DNA of 10,387 nt. Source: Rhodocyclaceae bacterium. Its GTDB lineage: Bacteria > Pseudomonadota > Gammaproteobacteria > Burkholderiales > Rhodocyclaceae. Of this stretch, positions 6,836 through 10,387 are shown one piece after another. The notes beneath the pieces are model-generated. The model saw only the letters and a program-made list of their open reading frames with translations. It had not been told where the DNA came from and ran no database searches. A program made the translations under genes and the position numbers. The stretch is from contig JANYAW010000164.1 in the NCBI GenBank assembly GCA_025361105.1, positions 1 to 10,387 on the forward strand, written 5' to 3'. Position 1 is the first letter of the stretch, and each line of letters begins with the position of its first letter.

Positions 6836-7117
6836 CTACGCTGGACCAAATTTTTCATCGCAGAAGCGATGGATTTCGCGCTCGATGCGCGATTTGATAG
6901 GGCGCAATAAAAATCCAATTTGCGCTTGAATTTCTAGCGATTTTTTCTCAACGACGATGGTGCCGGTCACGCCCAAGCGTTTGAAGTTCAAGGTATTGCC
7001 GGTCCACTCGTAGGTGAAGTCAAATTCTTCAGCCAAGTCCGCAGCGATTTGTTCACCGGCCGCGCGCGCTTTTTTTAGAGTCATACCGTGACTACGACGG
7101 ACGATGATGTCGCTCAT
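6836..7117 (-). CDS. Polyhydroxyalkanoic acid system family protein (PHA_gran_rgn)
   Basis: 93-aa protein recognised as the PHA system family (PF09650, TIGR02610), small proteins found beside PHA storage genes and of unknown biochemical role. Family hallmarks seen: IxVRRSHGMTLKKARAAGEQ (5-22), FDFTYEWTGNTLNFKRLGVTG (positions 32-52), a lysine-rich beta strand, and GFLLRPIKSRIEREI (68-82). Basic residues around 67-82 may form a surface patch. The start at 7117 has GGAAGGA about 10 bases upstream. It is convergent with the PhaD-like gene and 54 bases downstream of the 76-aa protein gene on the same strand, so these two may be one transcript. Confidence 0.85.
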   Translation of the reverse strand: MSDIIVRRSHGMTLKKARAAGEQIAADLAEEFDFTYEWTGNTLNFKRLGVTGTIVVEKKSLEIQAQIGFLLRPIKSRIEREIHRFCDEKFGPA

Positions 7118-7171
7118 GGTGCTAAATCCTTCCCGTTGTTGGGCGCAATGCGACTAGTGCGACGATTGTTT

Positions 7172-7402
7172 TTATGGATTTGCGACACGCGTGTTGAGGA
7201 CGAGACGCGCTTTGCGCTGTGCTTCGGCCTTATTCATGGCTGTCACCTGCCGACCATAGGCCTCGCGCTCAAGGCGTCCTTTTTTGGTGGCCTCAATGCT
7301 CCGAATACACCGCCAGCGTTTGCCAGCTTTGGTGTCGATGAGGCGCATTTCTTCTTTGGGGTGGTGAGTCCGACAGTGGTAGCAGAAGGCGGTTTCAGAC
7401 AT
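7172..7402 (-). CDS. Small conserved-looking protein with CxxC motif, function unknown
   Basis: 76 aa. Near the N-terminus is FCYHCRTHHP (6-15), with Cys7, Cys10, His13 and His14, and later KRWRCIRSIEATKKGR (28-43) with Cys32. This could be a small zinc-binding knuckle using Cys7, Cys10, one His and Cys32; the usual second CxxC is absent. The rest is a basic, Ala-rich helix (residues 45-70). It resembles small uncharacterised proteins I remember from Pseudomonas and relatives with the same CYHC...RWRC layout, but I cannot name a family. A TTGAAC/TATGAT promoter lies just upstream, which supports a real gene. The ribosome site is weak (AGAG about 8 bases before ATG). The PHA-system gene follows 54 bases downstream. 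Nucleic-acid binding is possible but unproven. Confidence 0.7.
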   Translation of the reverse strand: MSETAFCYHCRTHHPKEEMRLIDTKAGKRWRCIRSIEATKKGRLEREAYGRQVTAMNKAEAQRKARLVLNTRVANP

Positions 7403-7437
7403 GCATCGGCTCTTGTGTAAGGTTCGTCAGAGGGCGC

Positions 7438-7467
7438 ATCATAGCATTTCGAGGTGGCTTAGTTCAA
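7438..7467 (-). promoter_or_regulatory. Sigma70-like promoter for the 76-aa protein gene
   Basis: On the minus strand TTGAAC (complement of 7462-7467) is followed after 18 bases by TATGAT (complement of 7438-7443). Transcription would start near 7431, leaving a leader of about 29 bases before the ATG at 7402. Both boxes are close to consensus. Confidence 0.55.
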
Positions 7468-7574
7468 CTGCTTGAAACGTAGGGAATTGTCCCTGTCGGG
7501 CGGGTGAGTTCTTGGAGTAAAAGCGCTTACGTGGGTTTCGCCGAATCTTACCAAGGACACATTTCCTCAAAACG

Positions 7575-8000
7575 ATGAACTTGGATGATAATGACGACAT
7601 GGACGAGATCGAAAACCCCAACACCCCACCAGCGGCAACACATGAGCGCGTGCAAGACGGGCCTTCTTCACCGTCGCCAACGCTATCACCCCCGTCCCCC
7701 CCGTCATTCGACCCGCGCCGACGTTTGCGTGAGCTGTTGTCGGTGCCTGAAGGCCAGCGCACTGACCCGCAGTGGGACGAAATCATTGAGCTTGAAGTTC
7801 AGCTGGCACCGGGTAACCGTATAGGTGGCGATATGCCACGGAACAATGACCGCAATGATCGTGGCCAAGGGCAAAAAAATGCCGGAAACAGCGGCGCGGG
7901 CGGCAACCCAGGCGCTGGCGGAAACTGGAAGCGAGGGCCAGGTAGTCGCAAGCATTCAAAACCGGGTGGTCGTAAACCTGGACCTGCTGGCACAGCCTGA
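7575..8000 (+). CDS. Low-complexity Pro/Gly-rich protein with a short ordered core, function unknown
   Basis: 141 aa in four blocks. Residues 3-14 are acidic (LDDNDDMDEIEN), 17-45 are Pro/Ser-rich, and 46-82 form the only segment likely to fold (RRRLRELLSVPEGQRTDPQW then DEIIELEVQLAPGNR). Residues 83-141 are Gly/Asn-rich and increasingly basic (GAGGNPGAGGNWKRGPGSRK at 107-126). The charge gradient from acidic to basic and the flexible tail suggest an RNA- or protein-binding or condensate-type protein, but this is only a guess. No family was recognised. No well-placed ribosome site is seen: AAGGA at 7553-7557 is 17 bases from the ATG. An internal ATG at 7599 is an alternative start. The coding case rests on the sharp core with codon-like pattern and the length, so it is less certain than its neighbours. 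Confidence 0.6.
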   Translation: MNLDDNDDMDEIENPNTPPAATHERVQDGPSSPSPTLSPPSPPSFDPRRRLRELLSVPEGQRTDPQWDEIIELEVQLAPGNRIGGDMPRNNDRNDRGQGQKNAGNSGAGGNPGAGGNWKRGPGSRKHSKPGGRKPGPAGTA

Positions 8001-8006
8001 TTCCAC

Positions 8007-8046
8007 GTAGCAAATTTACTGCGGATTTGCTGCACGAATTTGCTAC
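8007..8046. repeat. 10-bp perfect inverted repeat downstream of the low-complexity gene
   Basis: GTAGCAAATT (8007-8016) and AATTTGCTAC (8037-8046) are perfect complements with a 20-base loop. A third related copy, GGATTTGCTGC (8023-8033), lies in the loop. It begins 6 bases after the stop of the preceding gene. There is no T run, so it is not a typical intrinsic terminator; it could stabilise the 3' end or be a protein site. Confidence 0.5.
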
Positions 8047-8072
8047 ATTTGGGTGCTCAACGGCAGTTTATT

Positions 8073-8094
8073 GACGGCTTGCCGTCGTTATAAT
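8073..8094 (+). promoter_or_regulatory. Candidate purL promoter -10 box with palindrome just upstream
   Basis: TATAAT (8089-8094) is a perfect -10 box, placing a start near 8101 and a leader of about 49 bases before the purL ATG. TTGACG at 8071-8076 is only 12 bases from it, too close for a -35; the alternative TTTATT (8067-8072) at 16 bases is weak. GACGGC TT GCCGTC (8073-8086) is a perfect palindrome in the spacer and could be an operator. It is not like the E. coli PurR box. Confidence 0.45.
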
Positions 8095-8149
8095 TCAGTC
8101 TGGCATCGGGCCTTGTTCTGCCCACTTTGACCGCCGTTCGATACTCCTC

Positions 8150-10387
8150 ATGGCTGAGTTCACTGCGTTGCGTGGTACTGCCGCTTTGTCGGCATCTCGT
8201 CTAAATTCTCTTCACCTAGCGCTGAGCGAAAATTCACCTAAGCTCACTTTAAGCGTCGAGCATTGGTATTTCATCGATGCTGGCGTGCCTTTGATGGCAG
8301 AAGAACTTCAGCGGCTCAAGGACCTGCTGGGTATCCCGACTAGTCTTCCCGCTGAGCCCAAAGGCGAGATGTTCTTGGTCACGCCACGATTGGGAACAAT
8401 TTCTCCGTGGTCATCCAAAGCGACTGATATTGCCAAAAACTGTGGCTTTGCCAATGTGCGGCGAATCGAGCGTGGTACTGCTTACATGGTCAGCGGATAT
8501 CAAGATCACCAGTTGGTGCTGGTGACACGCTGTCATGATCGCATGACCGAATCGGTGCTCAGTTCTATCGCCGATGCGGCGGCACTTTTCCATCATGTCG
8601 AGCCGCAACCATTGGAATCTGTCGATGTCATCGGCGGTGGTCGCAATGCTTTGGAGTCAGCAAACTCGAGCTTGGGTTTGGCGCTCTCTGACGACGAGAT
8701 TGACTATCTCGTCGATAACTTTGTTCGCGCGGGCCGTAATCCAACCGATGCCGAATTAATGATGTTCGCACAGGCAAATTCTGAGCATTGTCGGCACAAA
8801 ATTTTCAATGCCTCATGGACTGTTGATGGCGAAAATCAGCCCTTGTCATTATTCGGAATGATTCGCGAAACGCATAAGGCGAATCCGCAAGGGACTGTGG
8901 TGGCATATTCTGATAACGCGTCGATTTTGGAAGGCGCGTCGATAAAACGATTCTTCCCTGATGCTGACGGACAGTACAACTACCACGAACAAATGACGCA
9001 TTTTTTGGTCAAGGTTGAGACGCACAATCATCCGACTGCAATATCGCCATTTCCCGGCGCGGCGACCGGTTCCGGCGGCGAGATTCGCGACGAAGGTGCG
9101 ACGGGCCGTGGCTCCAAACCCAAGGCCGGATTGTGTGGTTTTAGCGTCTCCGATTTGCGCATACCGGATTTCATTCAGCCTTGGGAATCCAATTACGGCA
9201 AGCCTGAGCGCATTGCCTCGGCGCTGCACATCATGATTGAAGGCCCGATAGGCGCAGCGGCGTTCAACAATGAATTTGGCCGACCGAATCTGGCGGGGTA
9301 TTTCCGTACTTTCGAGCAGGAATTCGCCGGTGAAATGCGCGGCTATCACAAACCCATCATGCTGGCCGGCGGCATCGGCAACATCGCGGCGGACGACGCA
9401 TTCAAGATTAAATTTCCAGCTGGCACTTTGTTGATACAGATCGGCGGCCCGGCGATGCTGATTGGGCTCGGCGGTGGTGCGGCATCGTCTATGGCGACCG
9501 GCAGCAATACGGCGGATCTGGATTTTGCTTCGGTGCAGCGTGGCAATCCAGAGATTCAACGCCGTGCGCAAGAAGTAATTGATCGCTGTTGGCAGCTGGG
9601 TGCCGCCAATCCTATTCTCGCCATTCATGATGTCGGTGCCGGTGGCTTGTCGAACGCGATGCCAGAACTTGCCAACGATGCGGGGCGCGGCGCGGCCTTC
9701 GATTTGCGCGCGATTCCGTCGGAAGATCGCGGTATGAGCCCGCGTGAGCTTTGGTGCAATGAAGCGCAAGAGCGCTATGTACTTGCCATCGCACGTGACC
9801 AACTCGATGGTTTCAGGGCGATGTGTGAACGCGAGCGCTGTCCGTTTGCGGTGATTGGTGTTGCGACTGATGATGGCAGATTGACGCTCAAAGATGCGCA
9901 TTTTGAGAATTTCGCCATCGACATGTCGATGGCCGTGTTGCTAGGCAAACCGCCGCGTGTGCACCGCGATGCAACGCGTCAGCGTGCGCCTCGACCGCCC
10001 TTGACGCTTGGCAATATTGAATTGGCCGACGCGGTGTACCGTGTATTGAAATTCCCCGCCGTCGCGTCGAAAAATTTTCTGATTACGATTTGTGATCGTA
10101 GCGTCGGTGGCTTGACTGCGCGTGACCAATTGGTTGGCCCGTGGCAAGTACCAGCGGCCGATGTCGCAGTGACTTGTATGGGTTACGACACGTTTTTGGG
10201 TGAAGCATTTGCCTTGGGTGAACGAGCGCCGTTAGCGTTGCTTGACGCGCCCGCATCGGGGCGAATGGCTATCGGCGAAGCACTGACCAATCTTGCGGCG
10301 GCGGATATTGCTGATATTGGCTTGGTCAAATTGTCGGCGAATTGGATGGCGGCCGCTGGTCACGGGCACGAAGATATTGCCTTGTTC
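8150..10387 (+). CDS. purL: Phosphoribosylformylglycinamidine synthase PurL (C-terminus cut by window edge)
   Basis: Converts FGAR to FGAM with glutamine and ATP in the fourth step of purine synthesis, in the cytosol. The 746 visible codons are uninterrupted; the large proteobacterial enzyme is about 1,300 aa, so the glutaminase domain lies outside. The N-terminal PurS-like domain starts with LRGTAALSASR. Then come the FGAM-synthase motifs ANSEHCRHK (209-217), KVETHNHPTAI (288-298), ATGSGGEIRDEG (305-316), GGPAMLIGLGGGAASS (432-447), DVGAGGLSNAMPEL (from 494), WCNEAQERYVLA and KLSANWMAAAG (from 727). The ATG at 8150 fits the family start, and no in-frame ATG precedes it closely, but no Shine-Dalgarno sequence is evident. 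Residues 119-127, in the variable stretch between IERGTAY and HDRM, are encoded by the 25-bp repeat also found at 873-897. Confidence 0.97.
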   Translation, partial: MAEFTALRGTAALSASRLNSLHLALSENSPKLTLSVEHWYFIDAGVPLMAEELQRLKDLLGIPTSLPAEPKGEMFLVTPRLGTISPWSSKATDIAKNCGFANVRRIERGTAYMVSGYQDHQLVLVTRCHDRMTESVLSSIADAAALFHHVEPQPLESVDVIGGGRNALESANSSLGLALSDDEIDYLVDNFVRAGRNPTDAELMMFAQANSEHCRHKIFNASWTVDGENQPLSLFGMIRETHKANPQGTVVAYSDNASILEGASIKRFFPDADGQYNYHEQMTHFLVKVETHNHPTAISPFPGAATGSGGEIRDEGATGRGSKPKAGLCGFSVSDLRIPDFIQPWESNYGKPERIASALHIMIEGPIGAAAFNNEFGRPNLAGYFRTFEQEFAGEMRGYHKPIMLAGGIGNIAADDAFKIKFPAGTLLIQIGGPAMLIGLGGGAASSMATGSNTADLDFASVQRGNPEIQRRAQEVIDRCWQLGAANPILAIHDVGAGGLSNAMPELANDAGRGAAFDLRAIPSEDRGMSPRELWCNEAQERYVLAIARDQLDGFRAMCERERCPFAVIGVATDDGRLTLKDAHFENFAIDMSMAVLLGKPPRVHRDATRQRAPRPPLTLGNIELADAVYRVLKFPAVASKNFLITICDRSVGGLTARDQLVGPWQVPAADVAVTCMGYDTFLGEAFALGERAPLALLDAPASGRMAIGEALTNLAAADIADIGLVKLSANWMAAAGHGHEDIALF
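8506..8530 (-). repeat. 25-bp repeat, copy B, inside purL
   Basis: Reverse complement of 873-897, identical over 25 bases. Here it encodes part of Asp119 through Arg127 of PurL (HQLVLVTR) without breaking the frame. The same stem TCACCAG/CTGGTGA is at 8506-8512 and 8519-8525. The position is a region where PurL sequences from other bacteria vary in length and content, so an insertion would be tolerated. Confidence 0.7.

Noticed and set aside
7481..7494. AGGGA/TCCCT short inverted repeat
   Set aside because: Five-base arms are expected by chance in a window of this size, and no link to a promoter was seen.
8071..8094. TTGACG plus TATAAT as a complete purL promoter
   Set aside because: The spacer is only 12 bases, too short for sigma70, so only the -10 box is kept.
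8849..9901. A 350-codon open frame on the minus strand
   Set aside because: It lies wholly opposite purL, which has unbroken family motifs. The antisense product is Arg/His-rich with no recognisable domain, as expected for a shadow frame.

Overview
The window looks like a piece of chromosome from a proteobacterium, most likely beta- or gammaproteobacterial. This rests on the monofunctional long PurL, the DsbA/DsbB pair, and the polyhydroxyalkanoate (PHA) granule proteins with a PhaD-type TetR regulator, all of which read like members from those classes. Base composition is moderate (roughly half G+C by eye). No rRNA, tRNA, CRISPR array or insertion sequence was seen.

Layout. Bases 1-710 (minus) hold the N-terminal part of a membrane-anchored ABHD6-like alpha/beta hydrolase that runs off the left edge. 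Bases 711-904 are non-coding and contain a hairpin-forming repeat with a second copy inside purL. Bases 905-3990 (minus) are a tightly packed four-gene operon read as dsbA, dsbB, a Rhizobium-type L-asparaginase, then arginase. Bases 4088-4945 (minus) encode a second, soluble alpha/beta hydrolase. Bases 4946-5148 are a divergent intergenic region with two perfect hairpins.

Bases 5149-7117 are a PHA-granule locus: two tandem phasin genes (plus), a PhaD-like TetR regulator (plus), and a convergent gene for a PHA-system family protein (minus). A 76-aa cysteine-containing conserved-looking protein (7172-7402, minus) lies upstream of it behind a good sigma70-like promoter. Bases 7575-8000 (plus) encode a low-complexity Pro- and Gly-rich protein of unknown role. 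From 8150 to the right edge (plus) is purL, 746 codons seen of a usual ~1,300.

How they may work together. DsbA and DsbB form the periplasmic disulfide-forming pair, and two amino-acid hydrolases are coupled behind them. The phasins, the PhaD-like regulator and the PHA-system protein point to carbon storage, but no PHA synthase or depolymerase is in view. PurL carries out the fourth step of purine synthesis. No clearly new defence or mobile system was found. The most unusual signals are the repeat shared by an intergenic region and the purL reading frame, the mixed Dsb/amidohydrolase operon, and two small unrecognised genes.
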